Assembly: GCA_036677445.1 (NCBI GenBank)
Contig: JAVBWI010000006.1
Span: forward strand, 186,001 to 250,000
Reading direction: 5' to 3'
DNA length: 64,000 nt
Source: JAVBWI01 sp036677445
GTDB lineage: Bacteria > Bacillota > Clostridia > Christensenellales > CAG-138
Position numbers and translations under genes: made by a program. The notes under the pieces are model-generated. The model did no database searches and was not told the origin of the DNA. It worked only from the letters and a program-made list of their open reading frames with translations. Shown here in pieces: positions 52,534 to 59,396 of the stretch (positions within the stretch are counted from its first letter, which is position 1; every line of letters starts with the position of its first letter).

Positions 52534-53808
52534 TTACCGGAATATCAGCGAATCGCGGTCCGCTCCCACGGACACATAGCGAATGGGGCATTCGAGCGAG
52601 CGCTCGATATACAGCACATACTCCTGCGCGGCTCCGGGGAGATCCGTAAAGTTGCGGATGCCGGAAATATCCTGCTTCCAGCCGGGCAGGTATTCTATAA
52701 TCGGCTCTGCGCCGTCCATCAGCGGCGTGAACGGGAACTCCGTTACGGTCTCGCCGCCAATGCGGTACCCCGTACAGACAGGGATACGATCCATATAGGA
52801 GAGCACATCCATTTTCGTCAATGCAATGCAGGTGGTTCCCTGTATGCGTACGCCGTAACGTGTCGCCACCACATCGAACGGACCTACGCGGCGTGGACGG
52901 CCCGTCGCCGCGCCGTATTCGGCGCCCGCTTCGCGCAGGGCTTCGGCCTCCTTACCAAACCACTCGGCCACAAAGGGGCCTTCGCCAACGCAAGTGGAAT
53001 ACGCTTTGACCACGCCGACGACCTCATCCACCCGCACGCCGGGAATACCGGCGCCAAGCGGCGCATAGGCCGCCAGCGGAGAGGACGAGGAGGTGAAGGG
53101 GTATATGCCGAACTCTATATCGCGCAGCGCGCCAAGCTGCGCCTCGAACAGGATGCGTTTGCCCGCCTTATGCGCCTGATGCAGGAATGCGCCCGTATCC
53201 GTGATATAGGGCTTGATCACATCGCCAAAGCGCCGCAGCCATGTCATCATATCCTCATACACATAAGGCGTTGCGCCATACATGCCCGAAAGCATAAGGT
53301 TCTTCCATTCCAGAACCGATTTCAGGTGTTTTTCCAGCACGTCCGGCAACAGCAGGTCCCCCATCTGGATGCCCTTTTTCTGATACTTGTCGCTGTAAAC
53401 CGGCGCAATGCCGCGCTTGGTGGAGCCATATTTGGCATCCTTGAGGCGGGCCTCTTCCAAACCGTCCTGCTCCTTGTGGAATGGAAACACGATGATGCAG
53501 CGGTCGCTGATCTTCAGGCGGGAAGGATTGACATCGATCCCTGCCGCGCGCAGGCGCCCGATCTCGCCGCACAGGTGTTCAATATCCACTACGGTGCCGT
53601 TTCCGAGTATATTGACTACCTCCGGTCGGAAAATGCCGGAAGGCATAAGATTCAAAGCAAATTTTCCGTATTCGTTGATGACGGTGTGACCCGCGTTGCT
53701 TCCGCCCTGGTAGCGCACCACGATATCATATTGACTGGCAAGAAGGTCGACCATACGGCCCTTCCCCTCATCTCCCCAGTTCACGCCTACGATTGCACAG
53801 GTTGACAT
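52534..53808 (-). CDS. purA: Adenylosuccinate synthetase
   Basis: Joins IMP and aspartate with GTP, the first committed step to AMP. The 424-residue product has the GTP-binding loop VGVNWGDEGKGRMVDLLA, GGSNAGHTVI near residue 37, and TTCIALTKMDVLSY near 325 (guanine recognition). AGGAGGATAGG precedes the ATG. A promoter lies 68-96 bp upstream, with three CGAAC motifs further upstream that resemble PurR boxes. It is followed by purB. Confidence 0.97.
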   Translation of the reverse strand: MSTCAIVGVNWGDEGKGRMVDLLASQYDIVVRYQGGSNAGHTVINEYGKFALNLMPSGIFRPEVVNILGNGTVVDIEHLCGEIGRLRAAGIDVNPSRLKISDRCIIVFPFHKEQDGLEEARLKDAKYGSTKRGIAPVYSDKYQKKGIQMGDLLLPDVLEKHLKSVLEWKNLMLSGMYGATPYVYEDMMTWLRRFGDVIKPYITDTGAFLHQAHKAGKRILFEAQLGALRDIEFGIYPFTSSSSPLAAYAPLGAGIPGVRVDEVVGVVKAYSTCVGEGPFVAEWFGKEAEALREAGAEYGAATGRPRRVGPFDVVATRYGVRIQGTTCIALTKMDVLSYMDRIPVCTGYRIGGETVTEFPFTPLMDGAEPIIEYLPGWKQDISGIRNFTDLPGAAQEYVLYIERSLECPIRYVSVGADRDSLIFR

Positions 53809-53875
53809 ATCCTATCCTCCTCATTGAGAAATTTCCGCCCTGCAGAGAACGCGTATACATAGCATTCCCAAATCC

Positions 53876-53904
53876 ATAGTATCCCAACAAATATGTGACG
53901 TCAA
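53876..53904 (-). promoter_or_regulatory. Promoter of purA-purB
   Basis: Minus strand TTGACG (53899-53904), 17-bp spacer, TACTAT (53876-53881). Confidence 0.65.
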
Positions 53905-53929
53905 ATGTTAAATGCTAAAATGCTTTTCT

Positions 53930-54022
53930 TTGTTCGTATAACGTCATAAGAAATATGTATATCAGAAAATAATGTTCGTAAAATAAGCCTCCCTGGTATG
54001 AAGAGGCAAAAATTGTTCGCAT
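53930..54022 (-). promoter_or_regulatory. Three evenly spaced CGAAC motifs upstream of purA (PurR-box-like)
   Basis: On the minus strand the pentamer CGAAC occurs at 54019-54015, 53978-53974 and 53936-53932, each with A/T-rich flanks (for example TTTTACGAACATT). Start-to-start spacing is 41 and 42 bp, four helical turns. All lie upstream of the purA promoter. Bacillus PurR boxes have a central CGAAC in A/T context, but are arranged differently. Confidence 0.45.
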
Positions 54023-54081
54023 ATTTCATTGATTGGAGGAATTGATGAGGAGGCAGCTGCAAAACGACCGTCTATAAGCAA

Positions 54082-54465
54082 TTAAATATGGAGCCGGACA
54101 AGCACTTTGTTTGCCGCGCTGTTGAAGACCAAATCATCCGCAAGGGAATTTACGATATGCAACCCCCTGCCCCGTTCCTCTTCCGCGCCGGAGAGCATGC
54201 AATCCTGCGGGCAAAAACCTTTGCCGGAATCGGAAACCAAAATATGCAGACACCGGTCCCCGCAGCAGACCGCCGCAAAGACCTCTACAGGAAATTTTCC
54301 GTGCTCAAGGGCGTTCCCGCACAGCTCATACAGTATGATTTTCAGATCGTACCACGTTTCTTCCTGAACAGGCAATTGTTCACGCGCGGTTTCAAGCAAA
54401 TTACGCAAAATACCACGCATCTCCTCAGGAGCGGAAAACATGCCACGATAACTCCAATCCGGCAT
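54082..54465 (-). CDS. RsbW/SpoIIAB-like ATP-binding protein (intact HATPase)
   Basis: A 127-residue GHKL-type ATPase domain protein. The N box is ILYELCGNALEHG, with the Mg-binding Asn present; the G1 box is VSDSGKGFCP and the G2-like loop is ERGRGLHIVNSLADD. These are all needed for ATP binding, as in anti-sigma kinases RsbW and SpoIIAB. Start choice is uncertain: ATG 54465 with GAGTGA upstream is preferred; a GTG at 54510 lies almost on the predicted transcription start, and ATG 54441 is also possible. It is the gene after the sigma factor, with a possible promoter of its own. Confidence 0.78.
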   Translation of the reverse strand: MPDWSYRGMFSAPEEMRGILRNLLETAREQLPVQEETWYDLKIILYELCGNALEHGKFPVEVFAAVCCGDRCLHILVSDSGKGFCPQDCMLSGAEEERGRGLHIVNSLADDLVFNSAANKVLVRLHI

Positions 54466-54515
54466 TCTATCACTCGATTCAGGCGCAGAATTGAAAACAC
54501 ACACGCCCACCTACG

Positions 54516-54546
54516 ATTATAAATCAACGCATCCGGAGGCTTTCAA
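54516..54546 (-). promoter_or_regulatory. Possible promoter of the downstream HATPase gene
   Basis: Minus strand TTGAAA (54541-54546), 19-bp spacer, TATAAT (54516-54521). The -10 is perfect but the spacer is long. Confidence 0.4.
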
Positions 54547-54568
54547 ACATAAAAACATTGGAAATAAA

Positions 54569-55309
54569 TCACTCGCCCGTCCACTTTTCGCGCAGCTTGG
54601 CAAGCACACGGCGTTCCAGCCTCGAAACATACATTTGTGAAACGCCCATCGCCTCGGCAATGGAACGCTGGCTTTTCCGGTGGACATAACGCTCGATCAA
54701 TACGCTGCGCTCCTCATCCGTCAGCTGGCCCAAACTCCGATGCAAAAAGTCCGCGTTTTCAATCCCGATATATTCCTCGGATTCCGCACCGATCAAGTCG
54801 GCCAGGCTGCGTTCGCCATCCTGCCCCTGCACCGTTTCATCCAGCGAAAGTATCTGCGCGCTTGCCCTTGCTTCCATCAGCTCGTACACGGTTTCAAGCG
54901 GAACATCCATTTCCGCCGCGATCTCTTCGGGCCTGGGCGGCCGGTCCATGCGGCTTGTGAACGCTTCCTGCACCTCGTACAGCTTTTTGAGCATTTCGGT
55001 CGCACGCCTTGGCAGCCTTATAGAACGGCTGCGGTCACGAAAATAGTTTTTGATTTCGCCAATCACGGAAGGCGTTGCAAAACTGCCGAATTTGACGTTG
55101 CGCGTACAATCAAAGCGCTCCAACGCGCGTATTAAAGCCAGAGAGGCGACCTGGAACAGGTCGTCATAATCCACGCCCCGGCCGACAAATTTCTTTGCGG
55201 CGATTTCGGCAATAAACAAATAATGCCCTAAGAGTTCATTGCGAAGGCCGATTTCTCTGGATTGGCAATACTCGTATAACAATGCGTCATATTCTAAAGC
55301 TTCCTCCAA
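54569..55309 (-). CDS. SigB/SigF/SigG family RNA polymerase sigma factor
   Basis: A 246-residue group 3 sigma factor. Region 2 holds KKFVGRGVDYDDLFQVASLAL and FDCTRNVKFGSFATPSVIGEIKNYFRD (-10 recognition), region 3 the PRPEEIAAEMDVPLETV helix-turn-helix, and region 4 SQRSIAEAMGVSQMYVSRLERRVLAKLR (-35 recognition). The start is TTG at 55309 with AAGGGGG 7 bases upstream. It follows an STAS and an HATPase-like gene, the spoIIA/rsb arrangement, so its activity should be set by partner switching. Sequence alone does not tell whether it is sporulation SigF or a stress SigB. Confidence 0.92.
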   Translation of the reverse strand: MEEALEYDALLYEYCQSREIGLRNELLGHYLFIAEIAAKKFVGRGVDYDDLFQVASLALIRALERFDCTRNVKFGSFATPSVIGEIKNYFRDRSRSIRLPRRATEMLKKLYEVQEAFTSRMDRPPRPEEIAAEMDVPLETVYELMEARASAQILSLDETVQGQDGERSLADLIGAESEEYIGIENADFLHRSLGQLTDEERSVLIERYVHRKSQRSIAEAMGVSQMYVSRLERRVLAKLREKWTGE

Positions 55310-55340
55310 CGTACGACCCCCTTCCTTCCGATATTGCTCT

Positions 55341-55715
55341 TTAAGCCGGCAACGATTTGTAAAGCTGGTATTCGCTCTCCCCTTCTATTTGCGTGAATAC
55401 CACTTTGTCGGACAGCGCTTCCAACAGGAAAGCGCCAAACTCACGCTCCGGCGTATTGGAGCAGCCTTCCGGCTTGCAGCGCGCGCTGACCGTAGCGTAA
55501 AATCCATCCTGAATCCAAAGCTCCAGACGGATACCTTCCGTCTGTTCCATACATGGCATCAGCAGCAGGCACGCTTCGGATAAAGCGGTCTTGACGTCTT
55601 CGATATCTTCCATGTCAAAACCTGCCTGCCCGGCCACAGAAGCCGCCACCAGGCGTACGGTCAAAAGATATTCGGGTTTCGCGGGCAGCGAAAGCCTGAC
55701 CACATCCCGGCTCAT
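55341..55715 (-). CDS. RsbW/SpoIIAB-like protein with degenerate ATP site
   Basis: A 124-residue protein in the anti-sigma position, overlapping the STAS gene by 4 bp and 31 bp before the sigma gene. The fold is recognisable (DIEDVKTALSEACLLLMPC in the N-box helix, then GAFLLEALSDKVVF), but the Mg-binding Asn that normally follows SEAC is Leu, and the DxGxG box expected around residues 75-92 is absent (SARCKPEGCSNTPERE instead). It therefore probably cannot bind ATP or phosphorylate the STAS protein. It may still bind the sigma factor, or be a scaffold. Confidence 0.8.
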   Translation of the reverse strand: MSRDVVRLSLPAKPEYLLTVRLVAASVAGQAGFDMEDIEDVKTALSEACLLLMPCMEQTEGIRLELWIQDGFYATVSARCKPEGCSNTPEREFGAFLLEALSDKVVFTQIEGESEYQLYKSLPA

Positions 55716-56029
55716 TGCTCCACCTCGATTCCAAATGAACTGTCGAGCCCGGTTATTACGAACAGCTTGTGGATGCGCGGTTTCATGCGTTCGAGCTTGA
55801 TCGTATAACCCTGCGCCTCGACCATTTTACGAAGCTTTACCAACGCGCCCAAACCCATGCTGTCTACAAAATCCAGCTGCTTACAATCAAGCGCCACGCA
55901 CGCGGGGTGTTCTTCGAGCGCCTCACGCATGACGGACAACAGCTTGGGCGCCTGCAGCGCATCCAAATCGCCATACAGGTTTCCGTGCCATACATTGCCG
56001 TCCTGATCAAATTGCATTTGTTTAAGCAT
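55712..56029 (-). CDS. STAS domain anti-sigma factor antagonist (SpoIIAA/RsbV-like)
   Basis: A 105-residue STAS protein. The segment LDFVDSMGLGALVKL holds Ser57 in the position phosphorylated in SpoIIAA (Ser58) and RsbV. In its unphosphorylated form such a protein binds the anti-sigma factor and frees the sigma factor. GGGGGATATCGGG precedes the ATG. It lies 30 bp after the zinc-ribbon gene and overlaps the degenerate HATPase gene by 4 bp. Confidence 0.9.
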   Translation of the reverse strand: MLKQMQFDQDGNVWHGNLYGDLDALQAPKLLSVMREALEEHPACVALDCKQLDFVDSMGLGALVKLRKMVEAQGYTIKLERMKPRIHKLFVITGLDSSFGIEVEQ

Positions 56030-56059
56030 CCCGATATCCCCCTATTCCTTTGTATGCCT

Positions 56060-56512
56060 TCAGTCCGCAAGATACCCGCATTTGGGGCAATGAGTCAGAT
56101 TTTCCGCAAGCGCAGCGCCGCAGTTCTGGCAGATGTTCTGCTGCCCTGGTTCTTTGACCTTGGGCAGCGGCGTGCCGCATTTGCTGCAAAATCCGTCGTC
56201 CCGCCCAATCACCGCATCGCAGCCGGGGCAATACAGCAACCCCTTTTGGGCAAGCAGTTTCACGTTGCGCACGCGTATTTCCTGTTCGCTGTGCAGAATT
56301 TGTTTGAATATATCCGCAAAGGGCCCGTCGGGATTGTCTTTATTCTCCTCGTAATATGCTCTGCCCAATTCGAACTGCAAATCTTCGATATCCGCCTGAA
56401 GCCTGCCGATCTCTGCATTAAGGCGCGCCGCCTCCACAAGTTCCCCTGACTTTTTGGATGCATTATCCGCTATGCTTTCAAGCTTTTTTCCGAAGCGGGA
56501 AAACCGGCCCAT
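56060..56512 (-). CDS. Coiled-coil protein with two C-terminal zinc ribbons
   Basis: A 150-residue protein: coiled coil of about 70 residues (LNAEIGRLQADIEDLQFELGRA), then two zinc ribbons, CPGC...CSKC near 95-113 and CQNC...CPKC near 128-147. Similar double-ribbon proteins are common in Clostridia and have no settled function. The ATG at 56512 has GGAGGG 7 bases upstream; the ATG at 56518 is too close to that site. A strong promoter precedes it and the sigma-factor genes follow, so it heads the partner-switching operon. Confidence 0.82.
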   Translation of the reverse strand: MGRFSRFGKKLESIADNASKKSGELVEAARLNAEIGRLQADIEDLQFELGRAYYEENKDNPDGPFADIFKQILHSEQEIRVRNVKLLAQKGLLYCPGCDAVIGRDDGFCSKCGTPLPKVKEPGQQNICQNCGAALAENLTHCPKCGYLAD

Positions 56513-56541
56513 ATGCATGCCCTCCTGTTCGTTCCTTATCC

Positions 56542-56570
56542 ATTATAGCATCTTGCATTTGCCGCCGCAA
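56542..56570 (-). promoter_or_regulatory. Promoter of the zinc-ribbon / sigma-factor operon
   Basis: Minus strand TTGCGG (56565-56570), 17-bp spacer, TATAAT (56542-56547) preceded by TGC. This is a housekeeping-type promoter; I see no obvious group 3 sigma promoter here. Confidence 0.75.
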
Positions 56571-56582
56571 TGAGATGCCCGG

Positions 56583-57512
56583 TCAAACGAAACGTATTAT
56601 GTAATCGCGCAGGTTGTCATACGCTATTTTTCTCACATCCTGCTCCGAAAGCCCCGCAGAAACCAGCTTGTTTAAGAGCCTTGGCAAATGCGAGCTGTTT
56701 TGCAGATCCTCCGGATATTGGGTCATGCCGTCAAAATCCGAACCGATCGCGCAGCAGTTCACGCCGCCTACCTCCACGATGTGCAGGATATGCCGCACGA
56801 TATCGTCAATGCGCGCATTGTCCCCCGCGCAAAGCTGCTTGTAATAAAAATTGACGCCGATGACACCACCCTGCTGCGCAATGGCACGGATGTGCGTATC
56901 CGTAAGCGACCGCGGTGAATCGAATACGGCCCGTGCATTGGAATGCGAAGCGAACACGGGCGTGCTTGTGCACGCGAGCATATCGTCTATCCCCGCATCG
57001 CTCAGATGTGAAACGTCGACCGCGATACCGATACGCTCCATTTCGCGTACGATATCGCGGCCAAGCGGCGTCAGCCCCTTGCCGCCCCGGCGCATGGCGG
57101 CGCCCGCAAGCTCATTGTTATGGTTCCAGGTCAGCGTCATGGCGGCGACGCCAAGGCGCTTGAGCGTGCGTAATACGGCTAAGCTTCCTTCTGCGGCTTC
57201 GCCCCCCTCCACGGTAAGCACGGTCGCAATTTTGCCGCTGTCCGGCCGGAACGCGGGCGTGAGCGGCGTAAAGGTATCCTCGTATTGCTTAAGCATACGG
57301 CAATACGCGTCGATCATGCCGAGGCATTGCTGCAAATAGGGGGTCTTTAACGTGCGATCGATCCATGCTGCAAAGAACTGCAGGGCGATGCCGCCCTGCA
57401 AAAGATAGGGTGTGTGGATGGTTTGGTTCTTGCTCAGCGTGCGTATATCATAACCGCTCTGCCACATACCGTAGAGAAAATCACAATGTGCGTCCGCTAC
57501 CGGTATTTGCAT
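56583..57512 (-). CDS. M19 family membrane-type dipeptidase
   Basis: A 309-residue zinc dipeptidase of the renal dipeptidase family (amidohydrolase barrel), acting on dipeptides including D-amino-acid or dehydro forms. Metal ligands lie in VADAHCDFLYG near residue 8 (HxD), AVDVSHLSDAG near 180, FASHSNARAVFD near 198, and CAIGSDFDGM near 260. It has no signal peptide, so it is probably cytoplasmic. GGGAGGAATATC precedes the ATG. It follows the rny terminator and precedes the zinc-ribbon operon, which has its own promoter. Confidence 0.94.
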   Translation of the reverse strand: MQIPVADAHCDFLYGMWQSGYDIRTLSKNQTIHTPYLLQGGIALQFFAAWIDRTLKTPYLQQCLGMIDAYCRMLKQYEDTFTPLTPAFRPDSGKIATVLTVEGGEAAEGSLAVLRTLKRLGVAAMTLTWNHNNELAGAAMRRGGKGLTPLGRDIVREMERIGIAVDVSHLSDAGIDDMLACTSTPVFASHSNARAVFDSPRSLTDTHIRAIAQQGGVIGVNFYYKQLCAGDNARIDDIVRHILHIVEVGGVNCCAIGSDFDGMTQYPEDLQNSSHLPRLLNKLVSAGLSEQDVRKIAYDNLRDYIIRFV

Positions 57513-57577
57513 GATATTCCTCCCTCACATTGCCGGCCGGCAGGGAGTATGGCCCCGCACTGCATCGGCAGATAACT

Positions 57578-57612
57578 GCAAAATAAGGATATGCGCGAAG
57601 GCATATCCTTAT
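57578..57612 (-). terminator. Intrinsic terminator of rny
   Basis: Minus strand 12-bp perfect stem ATAAGGATATGC / GCATATCCTTAT (57601-57612 and 57583-57594), 6-base loop, followed by TTTTGC. It is 20 bp after the rny stop. Confidence 0.85.
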
Positions 57613-57632
57613 GGTTTTCCGTTGAAATAAAT

Positions 57633-59177
57633 CTACTTTGCGTAGTCGATGGTACGCGTTTCGCGAATGACGTTGACTTTGATCTGGCCGGGGTATTCCA
57701 GCTCCGCCTCGATGCGCTTGGCAATATCTTTTGCCATCACGATGGTGTCGGCATCGTTGACGCACTCGGGCTTGACAATAATACGTACCTCGCGACCCGC
57801 CTGAATGGCAAAGGAGGTATCCACGCCCTCAAACGAGTTTGCGATCTCCTCAAGCTTCTGCAGCCGCTTGATATAGCTTTCCAGCGTTTCACGGCGGGCG
57901 CCGGGACGCGCTGCCGAAATGGCGTCCGCAGCCTGGACCAGCACGGCTTCCACCGTCTGGGGCTCCACATCGCCATGGTGCGCCATAATGGCGTGTATGA
58001 CCGCGTTGTTCTCGCGGAATTTCTTGGCCACATCTGCGCCGATCTGCGTATGCGAGCCTTCCACTTCGTGATCGATGGCCTTGCCGATATCATGCAGCAG
58101 GCCGCCGCGCTTGGCAAGCGCCACATTCGCGCCCAGCTCCGCCGCCATGACACCGGAAAGATGCGCCACCTCGATGGAGTGCTTGAGCACGTTCTGGCCG
58201 TAGCTGGTGCGGTATTTGAGCCGGCCCAAGAGTCGAACCAGCTCGTGGTGCAGGCCGTGTACATCCACATCCAATACAGCCTGTTCGCCGGCCTCGCGGA
58301 TCTGGTTGTCCACCTCGCGGCGTGCCTTTTCCACCATTTCCTCGATGCGCGCGGGATGGATGCGCCCGTCGAGAATGAGCTTTTCCAAAGCGATTCGCGC
58401 AACTTCCCTGCGCACCGGGTCAAAGCCGGAGAGTATGACGGCTTCCGGCGTATCGTCAATGATGAGGTCGACGCCTGTCGCGGTTTCCAGCGCGCGGATA
58501 TTACGGCCCTCGCGGCCGATGATGCGGCCCTTCATTTCGTCGTTGGGCAAAGGCACGACGGAGACCGTCGTCTCGGCCACATGATCCGCGGCACAGCGCT
58601 GGATAGCCAGCGACACGATGTTGCGCGCGCGCTTGTCTGCTTCTTCCTTGGTTTTGGCTTCGATATCGCGCAGCAACAGAGCCGCTTCGTGCCGCGCTTC
58701 ACGCTCGACATTGCTTAAGAGCATTTCTTTGGCGGCGTCCATAGACATGCCGGATATCGTTTCCAATTCTTTCAATTCACGCTGATGCAATTCGGAGATT
58801 TCGGTCTCCATGGCGTCGATTTCGGATTCTCGCTTGTTGAGCGTATGTTCGCGCTGCTCCAGCCCGTCCTGTTTTTTATCCAGCGCTTCGTCCTTTTGTG
58901 CAATTCTCCGTTCGGAACGCTGCAGTTCGTTGCGCCTTTCGCGCAGTTCCCGCTCGGTTTCGCTTCTGAGTTTAAAAACTTCTTCCTTGGCTTCGAGTAC
59001 TCTTTCTTTCCGGATCTCCTCCGCGCGCTTCTGCGCGTCCTCAAGCATTTTGTTGACTGCTTCTTCGGCCTTCGCGGTTTTGGCTTCGGCTATATTACGT
59101 CTGTAATAATAGCCGCCCACCGCGCCGACACCCAAGGCTGCAATGGAGCTGGCTATCGTGATCAAAACATCATTCAC
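57633..59177 (-). CDS. rny: Ribonuclease Y
   Basis: Membrane-anchored endoribonuclease that starts mRNA decay in Firmicutes. The 514-residue product has an N-terminal helix (DVLITIASSIAALGVGAVGGY), a long coiled coil (about 30-190), a KH domain with MKGRIIGREGRNIRALETATGVDLIIDD near 210, and an HD domain with LLHDIGKAIDHEVEGSH near 360. The start is GTG at 59177: GGAGG lies 9 bases before it, and reading further upstream would put that site inside the gene. Length equals the Bacillus protein. The leader of about 115 bases carries a hairpin. Confidence 0.96.
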   Translation of the reverse strand: MNDVLITIASSIAALGVGAVGGYYYRRNIAEAKTAKAEEAVNKMLEDAQKRAEEIRKERVLEAKEEVFKLRSETERELRERRNELQRSERRIAQKDEALDKKQDGLEQREHTLNKRESEIDAMETEISELHQRELKELETISGMSMDAAKEMLLSNVEREARHEAALLLRDIEAKTKEEADKRARNIVSLAIQRCAADHVAETTVSVVPLPNDEMKGRIIGREGRNIRALETATGVDLIIDDTPEAVILSGFDPVRREVARIALEKLILDGRIHPARIEEMVEKARREVDNQIREAGEQAVLDVDVHGLHHELVRLLGRLKYRTSYGQNVLKHSIEVAHLSGVMAAELGANVALAKRGGLLHDIGKAIDHEVEGSHTQIGADVAKKFRENNAVIHAIMAHHGDVEPQTVEAVLVQAADAISAARPGARRETLESYIKRLQKLEEIANSFEGVDTSFAIQAGREVRIIVKPECVNDADTIVMAKDIAKRIEAELEYPGQIKVNVIRETRTIDYAK

Positions 59178-59200
59178 TTGGGCTAACCTCCAATTTATAT

Positions 59201-59230
59201 AAAAATGTAACCGAGCAAATCCGCTCGGTT
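59201..59230 (-). promoter_or_regulatory. Terminator-like hairpin in the rny leader
   Basis: Minus strand AACCGAGC-GGATTT-GCTCGGTT followed by ACATTTTTATAT, ending about 24 bases before the rny GTG. Position inside the leader suggests attenuation or control of the ribosome site. Confidence 0.55.
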
Positions 59231-59299
59231 TGCATACCGGCAGTTCCATAAATTCATATTTATGAACACACTACAAGTCTGCATGATTACTCAACATTG

Positions 59300-59328
59300 A
59301 TTGTAAAACGATTATGTGCAAATGTCAA
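59300..59328 (-). promoter_or_regulatory. Promoter of rny
   Basis: Minus strand TTGACA (59323-59328), 17-bp spacer, TACAAT (59300-59305): a near-perfect vegetative promoter just after the polC terminator. Confidence 0.88.
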
Positions 59329-59344
59329 GCAAGCCAATTTCCAG

Positions 59345-59383
59345 AAAAAACAAAATGCAGGAAGACCCCCCGTTCCTGCATTT
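59345..59383 (-). terminator. Intrinsic terminator of polC
   Basis: Minus strand 11-bp perfect stem AAATGCAGGAA / TTCCTGCATTT with a 9-base loop, followed by TGTTTTTT. It lies 14 bp after the polC stop. Confidence 0.93.
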
Positions 59384-59396
59384 CAATGGACAGTTT

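Noticed and set aside
51871..53805. 644-codon plus-strand frame opposite purA and purB
   Set aside because: It spans two real genes antisense and shows no domain; the purA and purB calls are certain.
54045..54077. Ten-codon plus-strand frame with GGAGGAATTGATG upstream
   Set aside because: Good ribosome site but far too short to support, no promoter seen, and it lies in the spacer holding the CGAAC motifs.
53809..54081. Possible purine riboswitch before purA
   Set aside because: I could not find the conserved three-way junction core sequences on the minus strand.
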